Shown here piece after piece: positions 1 to 9,634 of a stretch of DNA of 64,000 nt. A model generated the notes under the pieces. That model searched no databases. It saw only the letters and a list, made by a program, of their open reading frames with translations, and was not told the DNA's origin. Made by a program: the position numbers and the translations under genes. Source of the DNA: UBA60 sp964587885 (GTDB taxonomy: Archaea; Thermoplasmatota; Poseidoniia; Poseidoniales; Poseidoniaceae); contig CAZPME010000005.1 of assembly GCA_964587885.1 (NCBI GenBank), forward strand, positions 1 to 64,000, written 5' to 3'. Within the stretch, counting starts at the first letter, position 1. Every line of letters starts with the position of its first letter.

Positions 1-69
1 AATTTGATTTCCGAAAGCGGTAGTATTGAAGAACTAAGCCCTCGCACACCAGTTCGTGGAATCAAGTAG
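1..69 (+). CDS. C-terminal tail of an upstream gene (partial)
   Basis: Frame 1 is open from the first base to a TAG at 67-69 and encodes 22 residues ending PRTPVRGIK. It runs 14 bases into the next gene, which fits the tight packing of the ABC-exporter operon that follows. There is too little sequence to identify the protein. It may be another glycan-locus enzyme, but that is only a guess from position. Confidence 0.45.
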   Translation, partial: NLISESGSIEELSPRTPVRGIK

Positions 70-892
70 TGAGGCATTGGAGCTTTCAAGCACACCGCAT
101 TTTTTGCTTGGACCATTTCACATGATTTCCAATCTCAAAAAGAACCGAAACTTATTGAAAAATTTCATTCGCAGAGATTTCAAAATCAATTATCACGGAC
201 ATTTTTTGGGTTATTTTTGGTCACTACTTGAGCCCCTAGCCCTAACAGCAATATTCTTCTTGGTATTCGTGATATTACGCGGCTCATCCAATACGATGCT
301 ACCATTAAAAATCATGATTGGAATACTGATATACAATTCATTCTCCAGAACTCTAAGCAATTGCACTACATGCTTAATTCAAAACTCATCATTGATTCAA
401 CAGGTCTATTTTCCGAGAGAAATTTTCCCAACTTCTATCGCTGGTTTTAGATTAATCAATCTATGTCTAAGCATGATGATAATTGTTCCGTATATGATTT
501 ACGAATCTATTGCCCCAACTTGGTACATGTTTTTACTTCCATTAGCTATGGTTTGTGGTATCTTATTGGGTCAAGGCATAGGAATGATGGCAAGCGTTGT
601 TCAAGTAAGGATAAGGGATTTGAAACAGGTTATTGACTTAATGCTACGGGCCGCATTTTTCCTTTCTGGTGTATTCTTTGGAGCAGAAATAATTCCTCCA
701 GAGCATTTGCAAATGTATTTCTTCAATCCCATAGCAGTTTACATTGAAATGGCAAGGGCAGGGGTACTTGGTGACTTAGGAGTGCTGGATTCAGTAGCAA
801 TTATTCGTTCAGTTATTATTTCAGTACTCATCTTTATGCTAGGATCAATGGTTTTCGTGAAGTATGAACGAAGGGCGGTGAAGTTCCTATGA
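56..892 (+). CDS. ABC-2 type polysaccharide/teichoic-acid export permease (Wzm/TagG-like)
   Basis: This is the membrane half of an ABC exporter that moves lipid-linked polysaccharide or other surface glycans across the cytoplasmic membrane. The 278 residues show a basic cytosolic N-terminus (NLKKNRNLLKNFIRRDFK) followed by about six hydrophobic segments, with the family-typical YFWSLLEP and IQQVYFPREIFP stretches. The listed start is GTG at 56. An in-frame ATG at 122 (MISNLKKN) is a good alternative because it directly precedes the conserved part. The gene overlaps the ATPase gene by 4 bases (ATGA), so the two are probably translationally coupled. AT-rich codon use matches its neighbours up to about 6.5 kb. 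Confidence 0.88.
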   Translation: MESSSEALELSSTPHFLLGPFHMISNLKKNRNLLKNFIRRDFKINYHGHFLGYFWSLLEPLALTAIFFLVFVILRGSSNTMLPLKIMIGILIYNSFSRTLSNCTTCLIQNSSLIQQVYFPREIFPTSIAGFRLINLCLSMMIIVPYMIYESIAPTWYMFLLPLAMVCGILLGQGIGMMASVVQVRIRDLKQVIDLMLRAAFFLSGVFFGAEIIPPEHLQMYFFNPIAVYIEMARAGVLGDLGVLDSVAIIRSVIISVLIFMLGSMVFVKYERRAVKFL

Positions 893-1647
893 GTAATGAA
901 CCAGCAATAACATTGGGGGGAATAGTCCTTGATTTCCCCCTCAATAAATCTGGCCCAGCTTTTCTTAAAGAATTGTTGACTGGCAGAAATAGAAAGAAAA
1001 AGCAGAAATTTTTTCGTGCACTTGATGACATTTCATTGACAGTAAGAAAAGGTGAAGTCTTTGGGATTATCGGTCCAAATGGTGCAGGAAAAAGCACAAT
1101 CTTAAGGGTGATGGCTGGTATTTATGCTCCAGATCAAGGCACAATTAGAATCGATGGCAGGATCGTATTATTGGCCGGACTTGGCGCAGGATTTCAAAGG
1201 GATTTAAACGGAAGAGAAAATATCAATCTCAGTGCTAGCATTTATGGATTATTACAAGAGGAAATAAATGCACTTGAGGAATCAATTATCGCCTTCTCGG
1301 GAATTGGGGAGTTTATCGAAAGGCCTCTTCGTACATATTCCTCGGGAATGAAAGCCCGACTTGCGTTTTCGATAGCCTCCCATCTTGAGCCAGAAATATT
1401 GCTAATTGATGAAGTGTTGGCAGTAGGGGACTCGGCATTTAGGGACAAATCAAAGCGTAGAATTATAAATATGGTCAACGGCGAAACCACAGTAGTACTT
1501 GTATCACATAGCGAATCAACACTTAAGGATTTATGTGACAGAGTTGCTTGCTTCTCAAATGGAAAGATCGACATCGTATCAGAAGATATAGAGGAAGTAT
1601 TATTGAGGTATAGAGATTTATCCGAAGAAAAGACAGGGAGATCTTGA
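889..1647 (+). CDS. ABC exporter ATPase for surface polysaccharide (Wzt/TagH-like)
   Basis: This is the nucleotide-binding subunit that powers the permease encoded just upstream. The 252 residues contain Walker A GPNGAGKST (about residues 64-72), the ABC signature YSSGMKARLAF, Walker B EILLIDEVLAVGD and a switch histidine in LVSHSE. The long N-terminal stretch before Walker A and the short C-terminus match the TagH/short-Wzt type that lacks a carbohydrate-binding C-domain. The ATG at 889 overlaps the permease stop as ATGA. A glycan export role follows from the family and from the glycosyltransferases and epimerases downstream. Confidence 0.92.
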   Translation: MSNEPAITLGGIVLDFPLNKSGPAFLKELLTGRNRKKKQKFFRALDDISLTVRKGEVFGIIGPNGAGKSTILRVMAGIYAPDQGTIRIDGRIVLLAGLGAGFQRDLNGRENINLSASIYGLLQEEINALEESIIAFSGIGEFIERPLRTYSSGMKARLAFSIASHLEPEILLIDEVLAVGDSAFRDKSKRRIINMVNGETTVVLVSHSESTLKDLCDRVACFSNGKIDIVSEDIEEVLLRYRDLSEEKTGRS

Positions 1648-1660
1648 TTTCAGGTGGGAT

Positions 1661-4600
1661 TTGTTGAAAAATAAAGTAAAACACGTGCTTGCGAAGGTAG
1701 GTGTCCTACGACATCACCCCCCTGCAATGTTACCATTTCGTAAACAAGTATTATTGGCGATGAAGCGGCCCGTTCAAATTCCGTTAATTGAAGATGGAAT
1801 AAAAAAGAAAATTGGTGAATGTGAAGAACGTCAAATTGGCAATTTGTATAAATCAATAGATTATCTGATTGAAAGGAATAAGCGAAAAGATGCAAGTAAC
1901 TTTTTTGTTGCTGGGTTAAGGGCTATTTATGCTGTTGATTCTAATAAAGCAGTAAAGTTCGGTCTCTCAAGGATTGATCAAATGCCCGACTCACGTGCAA
2001 TTCGTACATTAGTTAATCACTTGATGAATTGTCAACAGATTGAAGAGGTGCCTCGGTTGTTGGCAATGACCGGTTCTTCGCCGTGGAAAGTAAAAGTAAA
2101 TTCTCAAATATTATTAAAACAAAAACCGACTCAGAAAAAGCGTCCGATGAAAAAAGCTCGTTTGGCAGAATCAGTCGCCTCAATAAGTTTTACTACGTCG
2201 AAAATCCCACCAAAATTTTCGCTTGGGAATAGGAAATTAAGCGACCTCAAAATCGCTTGTATTCTCGACGACTTTTCGTATAGTTCTTTTAGACATGAAG
2301 CTAATTTTTTACAATTATCGGTTGCCAATTATTCTAGCGAGTTGGAAAATTATTCTCCGGATTTTGTTTTTGTCGAATCAGCGTGGCGCGGGAAAGATGA
2401 TTTGTGGGGGAGTAAAGTTGGACATGCAGATATTGCAGTCATTGAAATTCTAAAGTGGTGTGACGAAAAATCAGTACCTACAGTATTTTGGAACAAGGAA
2501 GACCCAGTTCATTTCAAGTCATTTCTAAATGTCGCAAAACTGTTCAATTACGTTTTCACTACCGATGTTGATTGTATTCAACGCTATAAAAGGGCACTTG
2601 AGCACGAACGGGTCTACTTGTTACCTTTTGCATTCCAACCAAAATCTCACAACCCTAGGGAAGAGTATGATCGAATTGATGGAATGTGCTTTGCAGGAGC
2701 ATATTATAAAAAATACACAGAGAGGAATCAAAATCTTTCCGATATTATGGATGAACTAAATGGCACCATTAATATTGACATTTATGACCGTAATTACTTA
2801 GATGTCAATCCGGATTATAAATTCCCCAAATCATTTGCAAAGAATATTATCGGAACTCTGCAATTTGATGACATTAATCTTGCATATAAGGGCTATGAAA
2901 TCGGTTTAAACCTCAATACGATAAAACATTCTCAGTCAATGTTTGCTCGTAGGGCATTTGAATTGATTGCCTCAAATACGATTGTGTTTAGCAATTATTC
3001 TCGCGGCATGCAACTTTTCTTTGGGGACATCACTTTCAATTCTGACTCAGGTAAACAAATCTTGTCTAGGTATGAAGGCAAGGATTCATTTTATCTGCGA
3101 AAACTCAAATTAGCAGGTATTAGAAATGTATTTTCTCAGCATACTTATTCACATAGATTTTCATACATCGTTTCAAAAATGTCCTCTGAGCCATTGGCGA
3201 ACCACGGCCCTAAAGTTCTAGTGGTTTCAATCGTTGAGTCTATTTCTGAAATCGACAAAGTTGTTGAATCTATTACTCATCAAAACTATCCTCAGATTCA
3301 GGGAATAATTATCACAAAAGAAGTGAAAGGCACGTTCGAGTATTCAAATATTGACATTGTCCAAAGCAGTAATCTTAATGCGCATTTCTTTGAAGAATTA
3401 ATGTCAAGTTCAGATTATTTGTCTTATTTTCATCACAATTCTTACTACGGGAAAAATTACTTAACCGATTTAGTTCATGCAACATCTTATGTTGAAAATA
3501 GGGCGATAACAAAGAATTACCATTATAGAATAAATGCTGAAGGGAATGTGGAATTGAATGAGCACAGTTCGCCTTATTCTGATTGCGATATTGTTTTTCC
3601 TTGGTGCTCGTTATTTCCCAAATCGATGATAATGAACAAACCCGTAATCCCCAGTTTGAAGAAGTGGAGTAAAAATGAATCAATTAGATTCAACGGATAT
3701 TCAATTGATGAATTCAGCTATTGTGAAAACGGATTTGGTCTAGACTCGCTTCAAATTGTGGATGATGATGACAGTATCATGACTGGCGTAGATTACGTTA
3801 AATTTCAAGAAATGTCTGAAGTAATAGCGCCAGACGAAAAATCACTCGACGGTGATTATTTTTCATCGGCTGAAATCTTTCAAGAGATTTGTGATTCTCA
3901 CAATAAGGGCGTTGAGATTTCGTTTTCAAATGGTAAAGCCCTAATTGAGTCCACTCTTAAACAGGGAGAACACACATACGTTTATTGGCCAGACAACATG
4001 CTCCCATCCGACTTGGGATTCGTCGATGGAAAAGGGAAATTATTCTTTGATTCTACTCCAGGATTGAGGATAATGCTGGCGGTAATATTCTATGATAAAA
4101 AAGGTAAGAAAATAGGGAGTGACCTTTCATTAGCCAACTCAAATATTTCAATCCAATTACCAAAAAACACAACCGAGATAAGGCTCGGATTGAGAATATA
4201 TCAACAAGGTATATCTGAAATCAATAGTTTAGACTTATACCATCATAACTTAACACCACAGCATATTATCACATCTCATAAAGTGTTAGTAGTTAGCAAT
4301 AATTATCCTTCATATAATGAAAGGTATCGCAATGGGTTTCTACATAGCAGATTGAACGAATATCAAAAAATGAATGTAGATGTAGATATGTTTGTTATTG
4401 AAACGGGCAGTAAGCTTGAATTTAGAGAATACGAAGGAGTTCAAGTCATGACGGGTTCGGACAAAGCACTTGATAATATTTTAAGTCAATCAACACATTC
4501 GAAAGTTCTAGTTCATTTCTTGGATGAAGAGATGTGGAAAATATTGGGCAAGTACAAGGAAAAACTCGAGATTATCGTATGGATCCATGGTTCTGAGATT

Positions 4601-5407
4601 CAACCTTGGCATAGAAGGACTTTCAATTACACAACCGAGAAAGAATTGAAAAATGCTAAGTCTCAGAGTAAGAAGCGAATGGATTTTTGGATTCCCTTGC
4701 TCTCAAATTTACCAAAAAATATGAGGTTGGTATTTGTGTCCGAATACTTTGCGAATGAAGTGATGGAAGATACCGGGGTCAACATCGAAGCTGAGAATTA
4801 CCAAATAATCCACAATCCAATCAACACATCTGTATTTAATTACGTTGAGAAAACGAAGGAACAACGAACAAAGATCCTATCTATCCGCCCCTTTGCTTCG
4901 CGAAAATATGCAAATGATTTAACTGCAAAGGCAATCAACCGCCTTTCAAAAAAGAAGTTTTTTGAGGAGTTAGATTTCTTGATTATTGGGGATGGAAAGT
5001 TGTTTGATGAGGTATTGGAGCCATTGAAGAAATTTGAAAACGTCACATTGATGCGAAAATTTCTTTCGCATACAGAAATATCGGAATTGCACAAGGAATA
5101 CGGAGTTTTCCTAACTCCAACGCGCATGGATTCTCAAGGTGTTTCTCGAGATGAAGCGATGTCGTCAGGACTGGTACCAGTAACGACTGAAGTTACTGCA
5201 ATCCCCGAATTTGTCGATAGTAATTCTGGGATATTGGTTTCGGGTGAAGATTGGAAAGGCATCGCAAAAGGGGTTGAGGAATTGTACAAAAACCCAGATT
5301 TGTTTTGCGACCTTTCTCAAGCGGCGGCTAAACGAGTTCGTAGCCAGTCCGGGTCAAAAATAATAATCCAAAAGGAAATTGACTTGATAATTGGTGGTGA
5401 AAATTGA
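1661..5407 (+). CDS. Multi-domain glycosyltransferase (CgeB-like + GT2-like + beta domain + GT4), 1248 aa
   Basis: This is probably a polymerising or chain-decorating enzyme of the surface glycan. Several modules can be read. Residues about 190-500 resemble CgeB/DUF3880 transferases (TVFWNKEDPVHF, FARRAFELIASNTIVFSNY). Residues about 515-680 resemble a divergent GT2 fold (VVESITHQNYPQIQGIIIT, SSDYLSYFHHNSYYGKNYL). About 760-860 is a beta-rich linker that could bind carbohydrate. About 870-1245 is a GT4-type domain (SIRPFASRKYAND, EAMSSGLVPVTTEVTAIPEFV). The start is TTG at 1661, preceded by AGGTGG at 1652-1657. The stop overlaps the next ATG by one base. Codon use is strongly AT-biased. Acceptor and donor sugars cannot be told from sequence. 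Confidence 0.8.
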   Translation: MLKNKVKHVLAKVGVLRHHPPAMLPFRKQVLLAMKRPVQIPLIEDGIKKKIGECEERQIGNLYKSIDYLIERNKRKDASNFFVAGLRAIYAVDSNKAVKFGLSRIDQMPDSRAIRTLVNHLMNCQQIEEVPRLLAMTGSSPWKVKVNSQILLKQKPTQKKRPMKKARLAESVASISFTTSKIPPKFSLGNRKLSDLKIACILDDFSYSSFRHEANFLQLSVANYSSELENYSPDFVFVESAWRGKDDLWGSKVGHADIAVIEILKWCDEKSVPTVFWNKEDPVHFKSFLNVAKLFNYVFTTDVDCIQRYKRALEHERVYLLPFAFQPKSHNPREEYDRIDGMCFAGAYYKKYTERNQNLSDIMDELNGTINIDIYDRNYLDVNPDYKFPKSFAKNIIGTLQFDDINLAYKGYEIGLNLNTIKHSQSMFARRAFELIASNTIVFSNYSRGMQLFFGDITFNSDSGKQILSRYEGKDSFYLRKLKLAGIRNVFSQHTYSHRFSYIVSKMSSEPLANHGPKVLVVSIVESISEIDKVVESITHQNYPQIQGIIITKEVKGTFEYSNIDIVQSSNLNAHFFEELMSSSDYLSYFHHNSYYGKNYLTDLVHATSYVENRAITKNYHYRINAEGNVELNEHSSPYSDCDIVFPWCSLFPKSMIMNKPVIPSLKKWSKNESIRFNGYSIDEFSYCENGFGLDSLQIVDDDDSIMTGVDYVKFQEMSEVIAPDEKSLDGDYFSSAEIFQEICDSHNKGVEISFSNGKALIESTLKQGEHTYVYWPDNMLPSDLGFVDGKGKLFFDSTPGLRIMLAVIFYDKKGKKIGSDLSLANSNISIQLPKNTTEIRLGLRIYQQGISEINSLDLYHHNLTPQHIITSHKVLVVSNNYPSYNERYRNGFLHSRLNEYQKMNVDVDMFVIETGSKLEFREYEGVQVMTGSDKALDNILSQSTHSKVLVHFLDEEMWKILGKYKEKLEIIVWIHGSEIQPWHRRTFNYTTEKELKNAKSQSKKRMDFWIPLLSNLPKNMRLVFVSEYFANEVMEDTGVNIEAENYQIIHNPINTSVFNYVEKTKEQRTKILSIRPFASRKYANDLTAKAINRLSKKKFFEELDFLIIGDGKLFDEVLEPLKKFENVTLMRKFLSHTEISELHKEYGVFLTPTRMDSQGVSRDEAMSSGLVPVTTEVTAIPEFVDSNSGILVSGEDWKGIAKGVEELYKNPDLFCDLSQAAAKRVRSQSGSKIIIQKEIDLIIGGEN

Positions 5408-6537
5408 TGAGAGTTCTTACTGTATTTGGAACAAGACCTGAAGCGATAAAGATGTCACCATTGGTCAAAGAACTGGCTAAAGTGCCATCAATAGAAAGTA
5501 GGTTGTGTGTGACTGGACAGCATCGAGAAATGTTGGACCAAGTGCTTGAACTGTTTGAGTTAAAACCTAATTATGATTTGAAGATTATGAAAAGCGGACA
5601 GTCACTTTCGGATATTGCATCAAGAATAGTGGTGGGTATGCAACCTGTTATTGCGGATTTCAAACCGGACATCATACTTGTTCATGGAGACACATCAACA
5701 ACGTTTTCCGCAGCACTATCAGGTTTTTATCACCAAGTAAGAATAGGCCACGTAGAAGCGGGACTTCGGACTGGAAATATTCTTTCACCTTGGCCTGAAG
5801 AAGCTAATAGGAAATTGGTTTCTTGCATTACAAAATATCATTTCGCACCGACCCCTGAAGCTAAGAGGAACTTGTTGAAAGAAGGGGTTGAAGAATCATC
5901 AATATTTGTTACTGGAAATACTGTAATTGATGCATTATTGTTGGTAAAAGAAATGATTACGTCCAATACAGAGTTAAAGAGTAGTTTGGAAAATTCTTTC
6001 CCAATGCTATCTCCAAATAGAAGAATGGTATTAATCACAGGACATAGAAGAGAAAACTTTGGTGACGGATTCCAACGTATATGTGACTCAATACTCAATC
6101 TTTCAATTAATCATCCCAACGTTGATTTCCTTTATCCAGTTCACCTAAATCCACGTGTGAGAGAGCCGGTCAACAAGATGCTGTCGTCAAGCAACAATAT
6201 TCACTTAATAGAGCCACAGGGGTATGTTGAGTTTGTATTTTTAATGATGAATTCGCACCTCATTCTTACTGACTCTGGTGGAATCCAAGAAGAAGCACCA
6301 TCATTGGGTAAGCCTGTTTTAGTGATGAGAGGTACTACAGAACGTCCTGAAGCTTTAGATGCCGGAACAGTGAAATTGGTTGGTACAGATGTAGAATTAA
6401 TCGTGGAGTCAGTGAACGACCTACTTACTGATGATGAGAATTACTCAAAGATGAGTGAAGCGCATAATCCATATGGAGATGGGGATGCAGTTTCGCGAAT
6501 AATTGATGTTCTGATCGCCGAAAATATTGGTGAGTGA
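5407..6537 (+). CDS. wecB: UDP-N-acetylglucosamine 2-epimerase, copy 1
   Basis: It interconverts UDP-GlcNAc and UDP-ManNAc, supplying ManNAc-type sugars for glycan assembly. The N-terminus MRVLTVFGTRPEAIKMSP is canonical. HGDTSTTFSAAL, HVEAGLRTG, ITGHRRENFG and LTDSGGIQEEAPSLGKP (catalytic and UDP-binding segments) are all intact over 376 residues. ATG at 5407 is chosen over the TTG three bases earlier because it overlaps the previous stop as TGATG and gives the family start. The gene shares the AT-rich composition of the upstream genes, while its paralogue immediately downstream does not. Confidence 0.95.
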   Translation: MRVLTVFGTRPEAIKMSPLVKELAKVPSIESRLCVTGQHREMLDQVLELFELKPNYDLKIMKSGQSLSDIASRIVVGMQPVIADFKPDIILVHGDTSTTFSAALSGFYHQVRIGHVEAGLRTGNILSPWPEEANRKLVSCITKYHFAPTPEAKRNLLKEGVEESSIFVTGNTVIDALLLVKEMITSNTELKSSLENSFPMLSPNRRMVLITGHRRENFGDGFQRICDSILNLSINHPNVDFLYPVHLNPRVREPVNKMLSSSNNIHLIEPQGYVEFVFLMMNSHLILTDSGGIQEEAPSLGKPVLVMRGTTERPEALDAGTVKLVGTDVELIVESVNDLLTDDENYSKMSEAHNPYGDGDAVSRIIDVLIAENIGE

Positions 6538-6538
6538 A

Positions 6539-7636
6539 ATGATAAAGCCCGTCATATTGGTGGTCGGCGCCAGACCAAACTTCATGAAAATCGCCCCCCT
6601 TCACGCCGAATTGGCTAAGCGAGGTATTCCGCAAATACTCTTGCATACTGGCCAACACTATGACGAGAATATGTCGAAGGTATTCTTTGATGACCTCGGC
6701 ATGCCTCAGCCTGATATTTACTTGGGAATTGGTAGTGGTTCACACGCCGTTCAAACTGCCAAGGTGATGGTCGATTTTGAGCAGGTCTGCATGGAGAATG
6801 AGCCGAGCATGGTCGTGGTCGTCGGTGATGTGAACTCGACTGTAGCTTGCTCAATAGTGTGTGCAAAATTGTGGATCCCCTGTGCTCATGTCGAAGCAGG
6901 TTTACGTTCTTTTGATAGGCAGATGCCCGAAGAGATAAACCGGTTATTGACCGACAGTATCTGTGATTTCTTGCTCACTCCTTCTGCTGACGGTGATGAA
7001 AATTTACGCAATGAAGGAGTAGCTGAAGAGCGCATCATCCGTGTCGGCAATATTATGATTGATAGTTTATTCAATAATCTTGAGAAGTCCAAGGATTCAT
7101 CAATTCATGTAGATCTTGGATTAGATGGCAAGGAGTATGGGGTTCTAACCCTGCATCGACCTTCTAATGTCGATGATGAAGATTCTTTCACTTCAATAAT
7201 CGCTGGCTTGGAGCATATAGGCGCTCAACTCCCACTCGTATTCCCAATCCATCCCCGTACCCGAAAACAGGCTGAGAAATTTTCTTTGTTCGAACGACTT
7301 GAAGGGATTCCAAATATTGTCATTACCGAACCGATAGGCTACCTTGATTTCGTCGCCTTAACTGCGGGAGCAAAGATGGTATTATCTGACTCTGGGGGGA
7401 TTCAAGAGGAGACAACAGCATTGGGTATTCCGTGCATCACTTTGCGGCACAATACTGAGCGCCCAATTACGGTTACAGAAGGAACCAATGTGGTCGTAGG
7501 AAACGATACAGGGGCAATTATTTCTGCCGCTGATGAGATATTCCAAAATGGTGGCAAGACCGGACGAATTCCCGACCTTTGGGATGGTAATACCGCAGGG
7601 CGTATTGCCGATATTATTGAAACACAGATTCAATGA
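6539..7636 (+). CDS. wecB: UDP-N-acetylglucosamine 2-epimerase, copy 2
   Basis: This is a second non-hydrolysing 2-epimerase family member, 365 residues, directly following the first. Motifs: VVGARPNFMKIAPL, VVGDVNSTVACS, HVEAGLRSFDRQMPEEINR, LTLHRPSNVDD and LSDSGGIQEETTALGIPC. ATG at 6539 is preferred because GGTGAG (6529-6534) sits 5 bases upstream; GTG at 6530 would be an alternative. It is clearly diverged from copy 1 (ARPNF against TRPEA) and belongs to the less AT-rich part of the locus, so it is not a recent duplication. It may make a different sugar nucleotide, such as a diacetamido derivative; that is inference. Confidence 0.93.
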   Translation: MIKPVILVVGARPNFMKIAPLHAELAKRGIPQILLHTGQHYDENMSKVFFDDLGMPQPDIYLGIGSGSHAVQTAKVMVDFEQVCMENEPSMVVVVGDVNSTVACSIVCAKLWIPCAHVEAGLRSFDRQMPEEINRLLTDSICDFLLTPSADGDENLRNEGVAEERIIRVGNIMIDSLFNNLEKSKDSSIHVDLGLDGKEYGVLTLHRPSNVDDEDSFTSIIAGLEHIGAQLPLVFPIHPRTRKQAEKFSLFERLEGIPNIVITEPIGYLDFVALTAGAKMVLSDSGGIQEETTALGIPCITLRHNTERPITVTEGTNVVVGNDTGAIISAADEIFQNGGKTGRIPDLWDGNTAGRIADIIETQIQ

Positions 7637-7651
7637 ACAGGAGCGGGTAAT

Positions 7652-9061
7652 ATTCGGGTTCTCCACCTCCTTGCCAATGGACCACCCGATACCAATGGCT
7701 ATGCAATCCGTACCCATTCATTGCTTGTTGCCCAATTAGCCACGGGGAAAGTAGAGCCTGTCGGCCTAACCTCCCCCTGGTATCCCGAGAATACGGCAAT
7801 GGCTGAGAATTATACACTTGCTCAAATTGATTATTATCGGACAATTCACCCTTTCCACAACCCTGAACGGCGTGGAATCAGTTCAATGTTTTTAGCTTGG
7901 CGAGGAAAACGGAAGATTCGTTATGTCAACTTGCAAGCAAGTGCTAGCGGAGATAGTATAAGTGGCCCAAGTAAGAAGCAATTCTTGTTTGGCTTTGGTT
8001 TTTTAAGAAGTAAGATAGGTCAATTATTGCGCTTCCTAAACACTGGTGTTACTTGGGTCGAAGAAAAAATCATGTTTCGCATGTTTCGTCAACGTATTCT
8101 CGAAGTTGCTGAGCAGACTAAAGCCGAATTTGTTCATGCCCATACTCCCTATCGAGTTGGGATTCCAGCACTTTGGGCGGCACGCAAATTAGGAATACCC
8201 TTTGTTTACGAAATGCGGGGGATGTGGGAAGAGACCGCTGTCGGTAGCGGACGATGGAAATCGTGGGGTCCTTCATATCGCCGTTTTAGGAGAATCGAAA
8301 CCAAATTGTTGCGTCGTGCTGATGCGGTTATTTGCATTAGTGAAACACTCCGCCAAGAGGCGATTTCACGCGGTGTCGATTCCGCCAAGATTACTATAGT
8401 TCCTAATGCGGTAAACCCAAATTTACATTCCGATGCAGTAGAATCCTCAACCATATCAGAAGTCAAAGAAAGCCTTGCATTGGGCAACGACACAGTAGTT
8501 GTTGGATACATCGGCAGTTTGCGTTCAATCGAAGGAGTAGACCAAACCGCTGAAGCGGTAGCCATTCTATCTAAGCAGGGCCTCGATGTACGATTCTTCG
8601 CTCTAACATCCTCTAGTGGTCAAACCGAGTTAATGCAACACTGCAAGACCTTGGATATCGCCGACAAGTCGGTAATTGCCGGTCCAGTACCTCATGCTCA
8701 AGTCATGCCATTTTACGATTTGATCGATATTTTCGTAGTCAGTCGGCCGAAAACTCGAGTGACTTCTTTGGTCACCCCTCTCAAACCGTTTGAGGCAATG
8801 ATGGCTGGGCGCGCGGTAATTTGTAGCGATTTACCGGCACTGGCTGAAATTGTCGATGATGGTAAGACTGGATTATTGTATTCAGTTGATGATATTGATG
8901 ATTTGGCGAGCAAGATAAACCAACTAGTCATAGATGCTGAATTACGTTCTACACTCGGCACTAATGCACAGCGTTGGGTTGAGGCTGAACGCAAATGGTC
9001 TGTGGTTGCTCAGAAAGGATTAGTTGCCTATGCCATGGCTCAATCCAATATGCCACAATAG
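7652..9061 (+). CDS. GT4-family glycosyltransferase with apparent ATT start
   Basis: A retaining glycosyltransferase of about 469 residues. Its N-terminus reads IRVLHLLANGPPDTNGYAIR, which is the acceptor-side first strand and Gly-rich loop of GT4 enzymes. The C-terminal donor half has GPVPHAQVMPFYDLIDIFVV and PLKPFEAMMAGRAVICSDLPALAEIV. No ATG/GTG/TTG precedes that conserved start in frame: the frame goes back to a TGA at 7634. ATT at 7652 lies 8 bases after GGAG (7640-7643) and is the best start in the sequence as given. The first conventional codon, TTG at 7721, would delete the motif. A one-base indel near 7648 would instead restore an ATG at 7633. It lies 15 bases after the epimerase. 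Confidence 0.82.
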   Translation: MRVLHLLANGPPDTNGYAIRTHSLLVAQLATGKVEPVGLTSPWYPENTAMAENYTLAQIDYYRTIHPFHNPERRGISSMFLAWRGKRKIRYVNLQASASGDSISGPSKKQFLFGFGFLRSKIGQLLRFLNTGVTWVEEKIMFRMFRQRILEVAEQTKAEFVHAHTPYRVGIPALWAARKLGIPFVYEMRGMWEETAVGSGRWKSWGPSYRRFRRIETKLLRRADAVICISETLRQEAISRGVDSAKITIVPNAVNPNLHSDAVESSTISEVKESLALGNDTVVVGYIGSLRSIEGVDQTAEAVAILSKQGLDVRFFALTSSSGQTELMQHCKTLDIADKSVIAGPVPHAQVMPFYDLIDIFVVSRPKTRVTSLVTPLKPFEAMMAGRAVICSDLPALAEIVDDGKTGLLYSVDDIDDLASKINQLVIDAELRSTLGTNAQRWVEAERKWSVVAQKGLVAYAMAQSNMPQ

Positions 9062-9110
9062 CCCTGATATTGGAACAAGCACAAAGAAGGGGGACCAACT
9101 CCCCATCCTT

Positions 9111-9634
9111 GTGCACCTATTATGGATTACCGGCCGTTTATTTGGGCAAGACCTGTGCCAAACCACTCAGATCCAAGTTGCAAATGCACTCAAGGAAATT
9201 GGTTGGAAGGTGAGTTTCGTTGCTCCAGAGGGTCGAGAAACCGCACAATTTGTCAATAATGAGGGACATGAATTTGTTAGTGGAATAAAGAATTTTCCAA
9301 TTACTGGATTTAAGAGCTTATCATTTGAAAGGTCATTGCGACGAAAATTACCATCGATATTAACCGCATTCGTGCCTGATGTGATCGTTTGCGATTGGCG
9401 AGGTGCACGTGGAGCATGGAGGGCAATCCAAACGGCGGGGGTGCCTTGGGCAATGGTTGACCGCGGCCCACCTGCATATGCAACCCTACTGGCAAAATTA
9501 CAGTGGTTGCATTATCGTCGAGCGTGGAAAACTGCGGGGCGACGAGCCGATGCTTGCTTCGTAGTCTCAAAAGCACATGGTGAATATGTAGAGGAGAAAT
9601 TTTCCATAAAAATGCCGATAATTCCATTGTCAGC
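9111..9634 (+). CDS. GT4-family glycosyltransferase, 5' part (cut by scaffold gap)
   Basis: This is the N-terminal half of a glycosyltransferase interrupted by the 100-N run. It reads HLLWITGRLFGQDLCQTTQIQ followed by the alternating strands of an acceptor-binding Rossmann half (WKVSFVAPEG, PDVIVCDWRGARGAW, GVPWAMVDRGPPAY). GTG at 9111 is chosen because the first beta strand begins there. ATG at 9024 would add 29 residues and overlap the previous gene by 38 bases. The fragment after the gap, in another nominal frame, is almost certainly the same gene, because gap length is unknown and the piece ends like a GT4 protein. Confidence 0.7.
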
